A DNA stretch of 50,238 bases from Pelagibius litoralis. GTDB taxonomy: Bacteria; Pseudomonadota; Alphaproteobacteria; Kiloniellales; Kiloniellaceae. The stretch is from positions 1-50,238 of the forward strand of contig NZ_JAAQPH010000030.1 of assembly GCF_011683915.1 (NCBI RefSeq), written 5' to 3'. The notes under the pieces are model-generated. The model was not told where the DNA came from, did no database searches, and was given only the letters and a program-made list of their open reading frames with translations. The position numbers were made by a program, and so were the translations under genes. Positions 1-10,581 of the stretch are shown here, in pieces (positions within the stretch are counted from its first letter, which is position 1; each line of letters starts with the position of its first letter).

Positions 1-210
1 ATATATTACGAATACGCGAACATCAAAAGGCCCCAGTGCCAAAACACCAAAACCCCAGACAATCCAAGCTCAACAACAAGCCCGCCGCCCGCGTATCCCT
101 TCCATCATCAACAATGTCAAACAGCAGGCCCGAACCAAGCGCGCGCAAAAGCGACCTGTCGAGCAATCGCCCGCTTCACCACTCTCGAAAAAGCAGAAAT
201 TAGGGCGGAC
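1..210 (-). promoter_or_regulatory. Leader of an rRNA operon running off the left edge
   Basis: Read on the minus strand, this stretch follows a strong promoter and holds a boxA-like element, then a G-rich segment typical of alphaproteobacterial 16S leaders. It contains no convincing ORF, and the 16S 5' consensus is not reached before base 1. The 16S gene itself should therefore lie just beyond the window. The call rests on the promoter, boxA and leader layout together; no rRNA sequence is visible. Confidence 0.6.
115..126 (-). promoter_or_regulatory. boxA antitermination element
   Basis: On the minus strand the sequence reads TGCTGTTTGACA, one mismatch from the TGCTCTTTGACA form of boxA that I know from alphaproteobacterial rRNA leaders. 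It is followed by ATTGTTGATGATGG, also typical there. BoxA binds NusB/NusE so that transcription of long untranslated rRNA is not stopped by Rho. It sits about 90 nt downstream of the promoter at 211-239. Confidence 0.6.
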
Positions 211-239
211 ACTATACCGATAAGAAGACGCGTTTTCAA
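211..239 (-). promoter_or_regulatory. Strong sigma-70 promoter, probably of an rRNA operon
   Basis: Minus strand: -35 TTGAAA (239-234), a 17-nt spacer, and -10 TATAGT (216-211). The GC-rich GTCCGCCC just after the -10 resembles the discriminator of stringently controlled rRNA promoters. Transcription would run leftward through the boxA leader. A DnaA-box-like TTTTCCACA lies a little upstream and is probably incidental. Confidence 0.6.
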
Positions 240-320
240 CGCCCAAGGGCTGTGGAAAACTCGTTCTCTGGAAGCCGCCGCGAAACCGCTTGGGTTTCCC
301 TGTCGGCGACGCTGTATATA

Positions 321-359
321 GGGGGTCTCCGGGGGCCTGTCCAGGCCGAAAGACACCCC
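321..359 (-). terminator. Hairpin after the DUF1489 gene
   Basis: A GC-rich compound hairpin: an outer GGGG/GTCT stem pairs with AGAC/CCCC around an inner GGCCTG-CAGGCC stem. It lies 13-50 nt downstream of the last gene of the leucine operon. There is no clear U-tract after it on the minus strand, so it is a weak or Rho-assisted terminator at best. It would separate this operon from the rRNA promoter that follows. Confidence 0.3.
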
Positions 360-371
360 GCTGCTACTTTT

Positions 372-791
372 TTAAAGAATTCCCAAAGCCCGCAGTTCGG
401 CCTGCATTTCCGGGGGCAGATCCTCGCTGCCAACAGCCGCGGTATCGAGGTCCTGGGGGGCCTTGGCCGCATCCATATACCGCCACCCCTGGAACGGCCG
501 ATGGCCGCGCGGCACCACCCGGTGGAGATCGGGCCCGAGGTGCAGGCGCGCATAGCCCCGCCCCTCCTTGTCGGTCTCGCGGGTGATGTCGACAATGGCC
601 TGGCGCACCTGGAAACGCCCCTTGATCACCCAGTAGAGCGAGCCGCCGTCGGTGATCTCATCGGCCCGCTTGGGCATCATGCGGGTATCGTGGAACAGGC
701 TCTGGCCCCGGCGCAGCCGCCGCGCCTGGCTCTGCTCCAACTGCTCGACCGTTTCAACACCGACGCAAAGCTTCATCAGGTGAAGCGCCAT
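372..791 (-). CDS. DUF1489 family protein
   Basis: A protein of about 139 residues starting MALHLMKLCVGVE, the characteristic beginning of the alphaproteobacterial DUF1489 family, whose biochemical function is unknown. The ATG at 791 is chosen because family members begin at this MALHL motif; an upstream in-frame start would add only five residues. The middle carries the basic, aromatic-rich stretch (Trp-Val-Ile-Lys-Gly then Arg-Gln-Ala-Ile) usual in the family. It is 40 nt downstream of the HMG-CoA lyase gene and probably the last gene of the operon. Nothing in the sequence ties it functionally to leucine catabolism. Confidence 0.8.
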   Translation of the reverse strand: MALHLMKLCVGVETVEQLEQSQARRLRRGQSLFHDTRMMPKRADEITDGGSLYWVIKGRFQVRQAIVDITRETDKEGRGYARLHLGPDLHRVVPRGHRPFQGWRYMDAAKAPQDLDTAAVGSEDLPPEMQAELRALGIL

Positions 792-831
792 AGAACCCTG
801 TACCACTCAGCTTTCAGACAACACCTCTGAC

Positions 832-1737
832 CTAAGCCGATCGGCCGGCCAGAGCAAGAGCCACCTTGGAGGTCGAGGAGCGCCCCAGCGCCTCGCAGAT
901 GAAGGCGCCCGCCCCGGCCAGCTTCTGCAGATCGATGCCGCTCCCGATGCCCAGGCCGTCGAGCATATAGACCACATCCTCGCTGGCAACATTGCCCGAA
1001 GCGCCCTTGGCATAGGGACATCCGCCAAGCCCGGCCACCGCGGCATCGACCGTCGCCACGCCCAATTCCAGGCAGGCCAGAATATTGGCCAGGGCCTGCC
1101 CGTAGGTATCGTGGAAATGAACCGCCAGGCAGTCCATCGGCACCTGGTCGGCGACCGCCGCCAGCATATCGCGGGCCCGCTGCGGGGTGCCAACGCCGAT
1201 GGTATCGCCCAGTGAAATCTCGTCGCAACCCAGCCCGCGCAAAGCCAGCGCGACCTCGGCCACCTTGGCAACCGGAACCGCGCCCTCATAGGGACAACCC
1301 AACACGCAGGAAACATAACCGCGCAAGCGCAGACCGGCGCCTCTGGCCCGCTCGGCCACGGGGGCAAAGCGCTCCAGGCTTTCGGCAATCGAGCAATTGA
1401 TGTTGCGCTGGGAAAAACTCTCCGAGGCGGCGGCGAAGACGGCGATCTCCTCAACCCCTGCGGCGAGAGCACCCTCCAGGCCTTTTTCGTTGGGAACCAA
1501 AACCGGATAGCGCACGCCGGACTTGCGGGTGAGGCGAGCCAGAACCTCGGCCGTATCGGCCATCTGCGGCACCCACTTCGGGGAGACGAAGGCGCCCGCC
1601 TCAATGACCGGGCAACCGGCTGCCGCCAGGCGCTCGATCAGTTCCACCTTCACCTTCGCCGAGAGGTTCTTCGGCTCATTCTGCAGGCCGTCGCGCGGCC
1701 CGACCTCGACGAGTTCCACCGTTTTGGGAAAAGACAT
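832..1737 (-). CDS. mvaB: Hydroxymethylglutaryl-CoA lyase
   Basis: Cleaves 3-hydroxy-3-methylglutaryl-CoA into acetyl-CoA and acetoacetate, the last step of leucine catabolism. The 301-residue length is normal for the bacterial enzyme. Near the N-terminus is the GPRDGLQNE motif with the catalytic Arg and a metal-binding Asp of the DRE-TIM family. Near the C-terminus is the HMG-CoA lyase signature [14 protein letters not shown] with the catalytic Cys, and an HFHDT motif supplies metal-ligand histidines. It lies 18 nt downstream of the carboxylase alpha-subunit gene in the same orientation. No anomaly is seen. Confidence 0.95.
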   Translation of the reverse strand: MSFPKTVELVEVGPRDGLQNEPKNLSAKVKVELIERLAAAGCPVIEAGAFVSPKWVPQMADTAEVLARLTRKSGVRYPVLVPNEKGLEGALAAGVEEIAVFAAASESFSQRNINCSIAESLERFAPVAERARGAGLRLRGYVSCVLGCPYEGAVPVAKVAEVALALRGLGCDEISLGDTIGVGTPQRARDMLAAVADQVPMDCLAVHFHDTYGQALANILACLELGVATVDAAVAGLGGCPYAKGASGNVASEDVVYMLDGLGIGSGIDLQKLAGAGAFICEALGRSSTSKVALALAGRSA

Positions 1738-1755
1738 GGCCTTCCTGCCTCAGAC

Positions 1756-3750
<1,995 letters not shown>

Positions 3751-3763
3751 GCTTCAGACTCCC

Positions 3764-5494
3764 CTACTTCTCACGCGGCGCGGCCTTCGCTGCGGGCTCT
3801 CCCAGGTCTTCCAGCAGGGCATAGTTATCCGCCCGGAAATCGCTCATCACCCGGGTTATATCATCGGCGCCGACCCCGACGGCAGACAAGAGGATTCCGC
3901 CCAGTTGCAGGCTGGCCTCCACCGTTTCAGGAACCACCGCCGCAGCGCCCTCTTCTTCCAACCGCTGGGCATGGCGCAGGTCATGGGATCTGACGAAAAT
4001 CCGCAGGTTCGGCATGCGGCTGTGCAAAGCCGCGACGGCCCGGCTGGCCTCAACGGAACCGTCCACGGTGATCACCGCGGCGCTGGCGCGCTCGACCCCC
4101 GCGGCCTCCAGCACCTCCACGCGGCAGGCGTCGCCGTAGTAGAGCGGCAGGCCCTCGCCGCGGCCACGGGTCACCCGGGCATGGTCCAGATCCAAGGCTA
4201 CATAGGGCAGACCGCAGGCAGAGACGACACGGGCGACAGTCTGACCGACCCGGCCGAAGCCGGCGATAATGACATGATCGCTGGTATCCTCCGTCTCCTC
4301 CTCCAGGTTCCCGAGGCCGACGCCCGGTGCCGGCGTCGCCCACCTGGAGAGCCGCCCGCCGAGCCACCCCATGGCCGGTGTAGCCACCATCGACAGGGCA
4401 ACAACGGCCAGCAGGACCTGCCCGGTTTCCCGATCCAAGAGGCCCAGAATCATCGCCGTGCCAAAGAGAACAAAACCAAACTCTCCGCCTTGGGAAAGCA
4501 GCGGCCCGACCCTGAGCGCCACGTCCTTCGGCAGCCGCCAGGCGAGGCAAAGCAGGGTGGTGATTACGCTCTTCATCAGCATGAGCGCGACAAGGCCGCT
4601 CAGCACCAGCGGCCATTCCTGCGCGACAAGAGAGAGATCGATCGACATACCGACGGCCATGAAGAAAAGCCCGAGCAGCAGTCCCTTGAAGGGGCGGATG
4701 TCCGCCTCCACCTGATGCCGGTACTCGGTCTCGGCCAGCAGCAGCCCTGCCAGAAATGCCCCCAGGGCCATGGAGATGCCACCGAGCGCCATGAGCCAGC
4801 CCGCCCCCAGCACCACCAGCAGCGTGGCCGCGACAAAAAGCTCCTGCAGCCGGCTGGCCGCAATGACCCGATAGATCGGGCGGAGCACCCGCCTGCCGAT
4901 CACCAGGGCGGCAATGACCACCCCCAGGGCCTTGAGGGCGGCAAGGCCCAGCGCCTCCAGAAGATTGGCATCGGGCCCGACCATAAGCGGCAAAAGCGCC
5001 AGGAGCGGCACAATCGCCAGATCCTGAAACAGAAGAATGGAAAATGACATCCGGCCGAAGCGCGAGGCCATTTCGCCGCGTTCGACAAGCATCTGAACGA
5101 CAAAGGCGGTCGAGGAAAGCGCCAGGCCGCCCCCGATCACCACGGCGGCTTCCACGGTCTGGCCGAAGAACCATATGGCTATGGCACCAAACAAAACCCC
5201 GGTCAGAATCACCTGGGCGGCGCCAAGGCCGAAGACAAAGCGCCGCAACACCTTCAACCGCTCGACAGAGAGCTCCAGGCCGATGGTGAAGAGCAGGAAG
5301 ATGACGCCGAATTCGGCCAGGAACAGGACGCTGTCGGGATCCTTTACCAGCGCCAGCGCCGAAGGGCCGACCAGCACACCGGCCGCCAGGTAGCCAAGAA
5401 CCGAACTGGATCGCGCCCAGCGAAACAGCGGCACCACGCAGACCGCGGCGATGAGGAAAACCAGGACTTCGGTCAGATGTGACGGCTCATGCAT
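3764..5494 (-). CDS. Kef-type monovalent cation:proton antiporter (CPA2 family)
   Basis: A 576-residue inner-membrane protein. About 12 hydrophobic segments occupy roughly residues 5-385 and form a Na+/H+ exchanger fold of the CPA2/KefB-KefC type. A cytoplasmic TrkA-N (RCK) domain follows at roughly 405-520, with the nucleotide-binding AGFGRVGQ motif. Such proteins exchange K+ for H+ and are gated by NAD(H) or glutathione adducts; gating here is not visible. The gene sits between the potassium-channel gene (15-nt gap) and liuD (13-nt gap), both on the same strand, so it is probably co-transcribed with leucine catabolism genes. That is an unusual position for it. Confidence 0.88.
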   Translation of the reverse strand: MHEPSHLTEVLVFLIAAVCVVPLFRWARSSSVLGYLAAGVLVGPSALALVKDPDSVLFLAEFGVIFLLFTIGLELSVERLKVLRRFVFGLGAAQVILTGVLFGAIAIWFFGQTVEAAVVIGGGLALSSTAFVVQMLVERGEMASRFGRMSFSILLFQDLAIVPLLALLPLMVGPDANLLEALGLAALKALGVVIAALVIGRRVLRPIYRVIAASRLQELFVAATLLVVLGAGWLMALGGISMALGAFLAGLLLAETEYRHQVEADIRPFKGLLLGLFFMAVGMSIDLSLVAQEWPLVLSGLVALMLMKSVITTLLCLAWRLPKDVALRVGPLLSQGGEFGFVLFGTAMILGLLDRETGQVLLAVVALSMVATPAMGWLGGRLSRWATPAPGVGLGNLEEETEDTSDHVIIAGFGRVGQTVARVVSACGLPYVALDLDHARVTRGRGEGLPLYYGDACRVEVLEAAGVERASAAVITVDGSVEASRAVAALHSRMPNLRIFVRSHDLRHAQRLEEEGAAAVVPETVEASLQLGGILLSAVGVGADDITRVMSDFRADNYALLEDLGEPAAKAAPREK

Positions 5495-5509
5495 GCTTGC
5501 CGCTGTTCC

Positions 5510-6430
5510 CTATTTCTGGCCACCGTGGAGGCGGTGTTCACGTGCGAAACGCAGCACCTCGGAAAATCCGAAGATGATCAGCCAGACGCCGATCACGATC
5601 TGCAGGGACGCAATAGCCCTGACCAGCATGCTGAGCGGCACGAGATCGCCATAGCCGACAGTGCTGAGGGTGATGATCGAGAAATAGAGGCTTTCCACAA
5701 AGGTGATCGAACGGGCTTCGCCTGCGATCATGAAATGCGGCCCCGGAATGATGCGCTCTATTATTCTGTAGATACCGGCAAAGACAATGACCACGAAGGA
5801 ATAGTAGGTGAAGAAAGCGAGCGTCGGCGCCATCAGCGCCGAGGCGCGCGCAAAGAAGTCCTCGAAAAGCAGCCCGGTTTCCAGGAGAAAGGCCGTGACA
5901 TCGCGGCTGACCGTCAGGACGAGAAGGGAGATAAGCCCCATGCTGGCAAGAAGGATGAGATTGACGGTCTCGCTTTCCAGTTGCCGGTGGGGCAGCAGGA
6001 AAGTGGCCAATCCGACCGCAAAGACCGGTATGAGCCACAGAAACACCCGGGGCGAGTAGTGCACCCGCGCGTCGCTTTCATGACGGACCAGCCGGTGAAT
6101 GGCGCCGCGGCGCAGCCACACGCCGGCCATGAAAGCAAGGATCGGCAGCACGAAGGAAAGTCTCAGCGTCCAATCCCCGGCGGCCGCGAAGTTCGACGTG
6201 ACAAAGAAAATGAAGAGACAGGCATAGACCGACAGAAAGTTGGCCAGGGCTATCGTGGTGAAATAACTGCCGGGGAAGAGGCGGTAGAAAAGCGTGACGC
6301 AGACAACCAGGGTAGCCAGCATGACCACGAAGAAAAGGTCGAACGTCTCGGCCACGGCCAGGGAGACGAGGACATAGAGGCCGAGCGTTAAAACCAATCC
6401 CGGCAGCCAGTAGCGATCGGGCTTCTGCAT
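5510..6430 (-). CDS. Two-pore-domain-like potassium channel protein
   Basis: An integral membrane protein of about 306 residues with several hydrophobic segments, ending in an Ion_trans_2 pore module. The selectivity filter STVGYGDL lies near residue 260 between the last two membrane helices, which marks a K+ channel. The preceding six or so helices do not show an obvious S4 arginine ladder. The ATG at 6430 is preferred over an in-frame TTG at 6442 because GAGGA lies upstream at an acceptable distance. There are 8 nt between it and liuC. With the adjacent Kef antiporter it forms a potassium-handling pair inside the leucine operon. Confidence 0.8.
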   Translation of the reverse strand: MQKPDRYWLPGLVLTLGLYVLVSLAVAETFDLFFVVMLATLVVCVTLFYRLFPGSYFTTIALANFLSVYACLFIFFVTSNFAAAGDWTLRLSFVLPILAFMAGVWLRRGAIHRLVRHESDARVHYSPRVFLWLIPVFAVGLATFLLPHRQLESETVNLILLASMGLISLLVLTVSRDVTAFLLETGLLFEDFFARASALMAPTLAFFTYYSFVVIVFAGIYRIIERIIPGPHFMIAGEARSITFVESLYFSIITLSTVGYGDLVPLSMLVRAIASLQIVIGVWLIIFGFSEVLRFAREHRLHGGQK

Positions 6431-6438
6431 GGTACGAC

Positions 6439-7230
6439 TCAATCCTCTTGCCAGCCGGGCCTACGCTTCTCCAAAAATGCCGTGATCCCTTCCCGTCCCT
6501 CGTCGGAAGCACGCACGGCCGCAATGCGCCGCGCCGTCTCTTCGATCAGCACGTCCTGCGCGCCTGTCTTGCTAACGGCGAAGATCAGGTCCTTGGCCGC
6601 CGTCTGGGCCTTTGGCCCGCCATCCAAAAGCGCCGCCGCGATCTGCCGCCCCTTCTGCTCGAGGGCCGGCCCTTCGACCACCTCATGAACCAGCCCCAGG
6701 CGCTGGGCTTCCCAGGCCGAGAAAGCTTCCGCGGTCAGGAAGTAACGGCGGGCGGCAGCTTCACCGATCGCCGCGACGACGTAGGGGCTGATGACGGCAG
6801 GGGTAAGCCCCAACTTGACCTCTGAAAGGCAGAACTTCGCTTCCTCCGCCGCAACCACGATATCACAACAGGCCACCAGGCCCACGCCGCCGCCGTAGGC
6901 GGCCCCCTGGACAAGGGCAAGGGTTGGTTTCGGCAACTCGTTCAGGCACTGCATCAGCCGCGCCAGCCGTAGGGCATCGTCACGATTCTCCGCCTCGGAG
7001 AATCCGGCCATCGCCTTCATCCAGTTGAGGTCGGCGCCGGCCGAAAAGCTCCGCCCCTGGGCAGACAAGACGACCAGCCGTACACGATCATCCCGGCTCA
7101 GACCTTCCAGAACCGCTGTCAGTTCGGCGATCAGAACATCGTTGAACGCGTTGTGGACTTCGGATCGGGTCAGGGTAATGCGCGCGACCCCGCGCGGGTC
7201 GATCGCCTGAACGAAAAACGGCGAGGTCAT
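6439..7230 (-). CDS. liuC: Methylglutaconyl-CoA hydratase (enoyl-CoA hydratase family)
   Basis: A 263-residue crotonase-fold enzyme that should hydrate 3-methylglutaconyl-CoA to HMG-CoA, the step between the carboxylase and HMG-CoA lyase. The oxyanion-hole segment SAGADLNWMK and the second segment GAAYGGGVGLVACCD are typical of the family, and ADLNWMK is common in LiuC/AUH-type hydratases. The gene starts 4 nt after the carboxylase beta-subunit stop, so the two are almost certainly translated from one mRNA. The fold alone would allow another enoyl-CoA hydratase; the neighbours make the specific call likely. Confidence 0.9.
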   Translation of the reverse strand: MTSPFFVQAIDPRGVARITLTRSEVHNAFNDVLIAELTAVLEGLSRDDRVRLVVLSAQGRSFSAGADLNWMKAMAGFSEAENRDDALRLARLMQCLNELPKPTLALVQGAAYGGGVGLVACCDIVVAAEEAKFCLSEVKLGLTPAVISPYVVAAIGEAAARRYFLTAEAFSAWEAQRLGLVHEVVEGPALEQKGRQIAAALLDGGPKAQTAAKDLIFAVSKTGAQDVLIEETARRIAAVRASDEGREGITAFLEKRRPGWQED

Positions 7231-7234
7231 GGCC

Positions 7235-8842
7235 TTACATCCTGAAGATGCCGAAGCGCGTCGGCTCTATGGGGGCGTTCAGCGCGGCCGAGAGCCCCAG
7301 GCCCAATGCCATGCGGGTATCCAGGGGATCGATGATCCCATCGTCCCAGAGCCGCGCGGTCGCGTAGTAAGGATGGCCCTGTTCTTCGTACTGGGCACGG
7401 ATAGGCGCTTTGAAGGCCTCCTCCTCATCGTCGCGCCAGGCCCCACCCTTTGCTTCGACCGCCTCGCGGCGCAAGGTGGCCATCACGGTGGCGGCCTGTT
7501 CTCCGCCCATGACCGAGATGCGCGCATTCGGCCACATCCACAAGAAGCGCGGGCTGTAGGCGCGTCCGCACATGCCATAGTTCCCGGCACCAAAGCTGCC
7601 CCCGAGCATGACGGTGAACTTGGGCACCTTCGCACAGGCAACGGCAGTGACCAGCTTTGCGCCGTCCTTGGCGATACCGCCGGCTTCATACTTCTGCCCG
7701 ACCATGAAGCCGGTGATGTTCTGGAAAAACACCAGGGGTATCCCGCGCTGGCTGCAGAGCTCGATGAAGTGCGCACCCTTCAGGGCCGATTCAGAGAACA
7801 GAATGCCGTTGTTCGCCAGGATGCCGACGGGATAGCCGCAGATATGGGCAAAACCGCAGATCAGGCTCTGGCCATAGAGGGCCTTGAACTCATCGAGTTC
7901 ACTTGCGTCGACGATGCGCGCAATCGCCTCTCTTACATCATAGGGTTTGCGAAGGTCCCGCGGCACGATGCCATAAAGCTCCGCCGGATCGTAGTGCGGC
8001 TCCCGGGGCTCGCAAACCTCCAACGTCCGGGGCTTGGACCGGTTCAACGAGGCGATGATGCGCCGGGCGATCGACAAGGCATGGGAATCGTTTTCGGCAT
8101 AGTGGTCGGCCACGCCTGATGTGCGGGTATGGACATCGGCGCCGCCCAGTTCCTCCGCAGTCACGACTTCGCCGGTCGCGGCTTTCACCAGGGGCGGCCC
8201 GCCCAGAAAGATGGTGCCCTGTTCCTTGACGATGATGCTCTCATCCGCCATTGCGGGCACATAGGCGCCCCCTGCCGTGCAGGACCCCATGACCACGGCA
8301 ATCTGGGGAATTCCCTTGGCGGACATGTTGGCCTGATTGAAGAAAATGCGGCCGAAGTGGTCGCGGTCTGGAAAGACCTCGTCCTGGTTGGGAAGATTGG
8401 CACCGCCGGAATCGACCAGATAGATACAGGGCAGATGATTCTGCTCGGCAATCTCCTGGGCCCGCAGATGCTTCTTCACGGTCATCGGATAGTAGGTGCC
8501 CCCTTTGACCGTTGCGTCATTGGCCAGCACAAGGCACTCGCGGCCCGAGACCCGGCCGATCCCGGCAATCAGACCGGCCGCCGGCACCTCGTCGCCATAG
8601 AGGCCATGGGCCGCCAATTGTGAGAGCTCCAGAAAGGGGGAACCGCTGTCCAGCAGGCAGCGAACTCTTTCCCGTGGCAATAGCTTGCCGCGGTCCGCAT
8701 GGCGGGCCCTGGCGCGCTCTCCACCCCCCAGCTTGGTCCGTTCGACCTGCGCCCGCAGATCCGCGACCAAGGCCTGATTGGCCCGTCGGTTCTCGGCGAA
8801 CTCTGGATCTCTGGTGTTGGCTTTACTGACGATGAGCGGCAT
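7235..8842 (-). CDS. liuB: Methylcrotonoyl-CoA carboxylase beta (carboxyltransferase) subunit
   Basis: The 535-residue carboxyltransferase subunit transfers CO2 from biotin to 3-methylcrotonyl-CoA. It has the usual length and the two crotonase-like halves. The N-terminal half carries [18 protein letters not shown] and [14 protein letters not shown], and the C-terminal half carries [11 protein letters not shown] and [16 protein letters not shown]; all are hallmark stretches of methylcrotonyl-CoA carboxylase beta subunits. It is the first gene of the minus-strand operon. About 170 nt upstream is the divergent gene at 9012, so the shared gap must hold both promoters. The usual partner isovaleryl-CoA dehydrogenase (liuA) is absent here. 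Confidence 0.95.
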   Translation of the reverse strand: MPLIVSKANTRDPEFAENRRANQALVADLRAQVERTKLGGGERARARHADRGKLLPRERVRCLLDSGSPFLELSQLAAHGLYGDEVPAAGLIAGIGRVSGRECLVLANDATVKGGTYYPMTVKKHLRAQEIAEQNHLPCIYLVDSGGANLPNQDEVFPDRDHFGRIFFNQANMSAKGIPQIAVVMGSCTAGGAYVPAMADESIIVKEQGTIFLGGPPLVKAATGEVVTAEELGGADVHTRTSGVADHYAENDSHALSIARRIIASLNRSKPRTLEVCEPREPHYDPAELYGIVPRDLRKPYDVREAIARIVDASELDEFKALYGQSLICGFAHICGYPVGILANNGILFSESALKGAHFIELCSQRGIPLVFFQNITGFMVGQKYEAGGIAKDGAKLVTAVACAKVPKFTVMLGGSFGAGNYGMCGRAYSPRFLWMWPNARISVMGGEQAATVMATLRREAVEAKGGAWRDDEEEAFKAPIRAQYEEQGHPYYATARLWDDGIIDPLDTRMALGLGLSAALNAPIEPTRFGIFRM

Positions 8843-9011
8843 GGCCTGGGCGATTCGGCAAAGAAAGGTTTGGACGTAGTTTCGTCAACTGGCGCACCGC
8901 AGCAAGCAAAAAGCATGAAAGCCCGCCGACCTGGCGGCGCGCTGCCGGCCCCGCTTACCCAATGTTAACCACTAGCCGAATAGCTTGTCGCCAAGAGAAA
9001 GGAGTATCGCC

Positions 9012-9356
9012 ATGCCCTATGTGGCGCGAGACGACCGCGGACAGATTGCCGACGTCCAGGAACGGGAAACCGAGATGGCCTATGAACAGGTCGCGCTCGA
9101 CGATCCGGAATTGGTGTCCTTTCTCAACAATGGGTTGGGTGAGACCCAGATCCGAGCCGAACTTGAGGCCTCGGACATGGAGTTCATCCGAGTTATCGAG
9201 GACGTCATCACAGTGCTGATCGACAAGCGCGTCTTCATGCTCACGGACCTGCCCGCCCCTGCCCAGCAGAAGCTGGCCCGACGTTACAAGTTGCGCAGCA
9301 ACCTCTCAGATCTCGGCGGGATCATCGGCGACCACGACGACATCATGCTGCCCTGA
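9012..9356 (+). CDS. Small 'tryptophan synthase beta-like' protein
   Basis: A soluble protein of 114 residues. The ATG at 9012 is chosen because AAAGGAG lies 7-8 nt upstream; an earlier in-frame start would add nine residues without a ribosome site. The layout (MPYV-x-RDD-x-G-x-I at the start, then an acidic patch, a helical segment FIRVIEDVITVLIDKRVF, and TDLPAPAQQKL) matches a short conserved family often labelled 'tryptophan synthase subunit beta like'. That name reflects weak similarity, not demonstrated activity. It is divergent from the leucine operon. Function is unknown; I would not call it an enzyme. Confidence 0.75.
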   Translation: MPYVARDDRGQIADVQERETEMAYEQVALDDPELVSFLNNGLGETQIRAELEASDMEFIRVIEDVITVLIDKRVFMLTDLPAPAQQKLARRYKLRSNLSDLGGIIGDHDDIMLP

Positions 9357-9479
9357 CAGACTGATTGGCCGCCCCTAACCCCAAGCATAGCCTGCGGCCC
9401 GCACCAGCAGCTTGCGGCTGACGCTATATTTATGTATGAGTAATCTTCCTTGTGCTTCAGAGCGGGTAGATTAATCTCA

Positions 9480-10151
9480 TTGCAGATCCCACCACCTAAG
9501 ACATTCGGGAATCAGGCCCCCAAGCCGCGCATCGTCCAATATCGCAACAAGCGTTATTCGGTCCGGCTTGAGCCGATTTACTGGCAGACCCTGGAGGTTC
9601 TGGCAGAGCGCCAGCGACTGAGACTCGGAAGGTTCGTGGCCGAACTGGCAGAACGCTACGACGGCCCTAATTTTTCATCCTACCTGCGGGTATTCTGCAT
9701 GCTGGAGGGTGAACAGGCCCTGGCCCGGGAGACGCTGGGCCCGACCCACCACGGCCTCCTGGATGTCGTGACGAACTGTCCTAATCCGGGCCTCATCTTG
9801 TCGCGATACCGGACCGTGATCGCTTACAACAGTGCCTTCGGCGAATGGCTGGGCCCGGCCGACGTGGCGGTCATCGGTGCCGAACTGACCACTCTTGTGC
9901 AGATTCGAACCCGGCGATCTCTCAGCGAGGTATGGCAGGACCTGGTCAACGGACGTGAGGCCAAGTCCGAGGCCAAACTGCTCTACGTGGCGCCGGGGCG
10001 GGTCAATGCCGCTCAGGCAACGATTCTGGCACTGCGCTCGCAGACCTATCAGGAGTTTTACGCGGTGATGTGGCTGTCACTCCAGGCCAAACGACCCAGC
10101 CTCTCGGGAAACCTGCCGGTTCCACCGAGCCGCGCCTCACTGGACGAGTAG
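9480..10151 (+). CDS. Ribbon-helix-helix and PAS-like domain protein
   Basis: About 223 residues. The first part (roughly 15-75) reads RYSVRLEPIYWQTLEVLAER, followed by a short helix and SSYLRVFCM. This fits the alphaproteobacterial RHH_4 ribbon-helix-helix fold, a DNA-binding or dimerisation module. The second part, from about residue 100, looks like a small PAS-type sensor (CPNPGLILSRYRTVIAYNSAF). No ATG start exists in frame. TTG at 9480 is used here, with TTG at 9450 as the alternative; a 12-codon ATG mini-ORF at 9436-9474 ends just before 9480. It may be a regulator of nearby genes, but no target site is seen. Confidence 0.65.
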   Translation: MQIPPPKTFGNQAPKPRIVQYRNKRYSVRLEPIYWQTLEVLAERQRLRLGRFVAELAERYDGPNFSSYLRVFCMLEGEQALARETLGPTHHGLLDVVTNCPNPGLILSRYRTVIAYNSAFGEWLGPADVAVIGAELTTLVQIRTRRSLSEVWQDLVNGREAKSEAKLLYVAPGRVNAAQATILALRSQTYQEFYAVMWLSLQAKRPSLSGNLPVPPSRASLDE

Positions 10152-10176
10152 AAAACCAGGGGATAAATAGAGAACG

Positions 10177-10581
10177 TCAGGAAACGTTGGGGTCGTTGAT
10201 GATCAGCACGTCGCTTGAACTGTAAACGGTCATGCCACCCTCGAAGCTGTAGAAGTTCAGCCCCGTCACATCGACGCCCGACGCCGTGACATGCTCGTCG
10301 GCAACCCCGAAGCCTGTGATTGTCTCTTTGGTCAGGATGTTGACCGACACGTCATCTCCGGTGAAGAGTACGACCTCCCCTTCCGGATCCGGCAAGAGAT
10401 CATCGAGTTCCAGCAATACTGAATCGGCGTCGGGATCTTCGACCGGCGATGGTGCCCCCGGCTCGATAATCACCAGCGGCAGCCGATCCTGCTCGACGTC
10501 AAGCAGCAACCCCTGGTCAGCCGCGGCTTCCGCGCTGACGGGGGCTGGTGGCATATCCACTACTGGCTTGCCGTCGTTCAT
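10177..10581 (-). CDS. Small acidic protein of unknown function, possible type I secretion cargo
   Basis: A protein of 134 residues, very rich in Asp and Glu, with a Pro-rich N-terminal half, no membrane segment and no Sec signal. I do not recognise the family. Its C-terminal third (GLNFYSFEGGMTVYSSSDVL and after) is a run of short beta-prone pieces ending in hydrophobic and acidic residues. That resembles the look of C-terminal signals of type I secretion substrates. It lies downstream of the tolC gene and its terminator on the same strand, so it probably has its own promoter. Linking it to the secretion system is inference from position and composition. Confidence 0.55.
   Translation of the reverse strand: MNDGKPVVDMPPAPVSAEAAADQGLLLDVEQDRLPLVIIEPGAPSPVEDPDADSVLLELDDLLPDPEGEVVLFTGDDVSVNILTKETITGFGVADEHVTASGVDVTGLNFYSFEGGMTVYSSSDVLIINDPNVS

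Noticed and set aside
235-265. Possible replication origin from a DnaA-box-like TTTTCCACA
   Set aside because: Only one box, beside an rRNA-type promoter; no cluster of boxes, AT-rich unwinding element or origin genes.
9900-9916. tRNA T-loop-like GATTCGAACCCGG
   Set aside because: It lies inside the RHH-PAS coding sequence, and no cloverleaf can be built around it.
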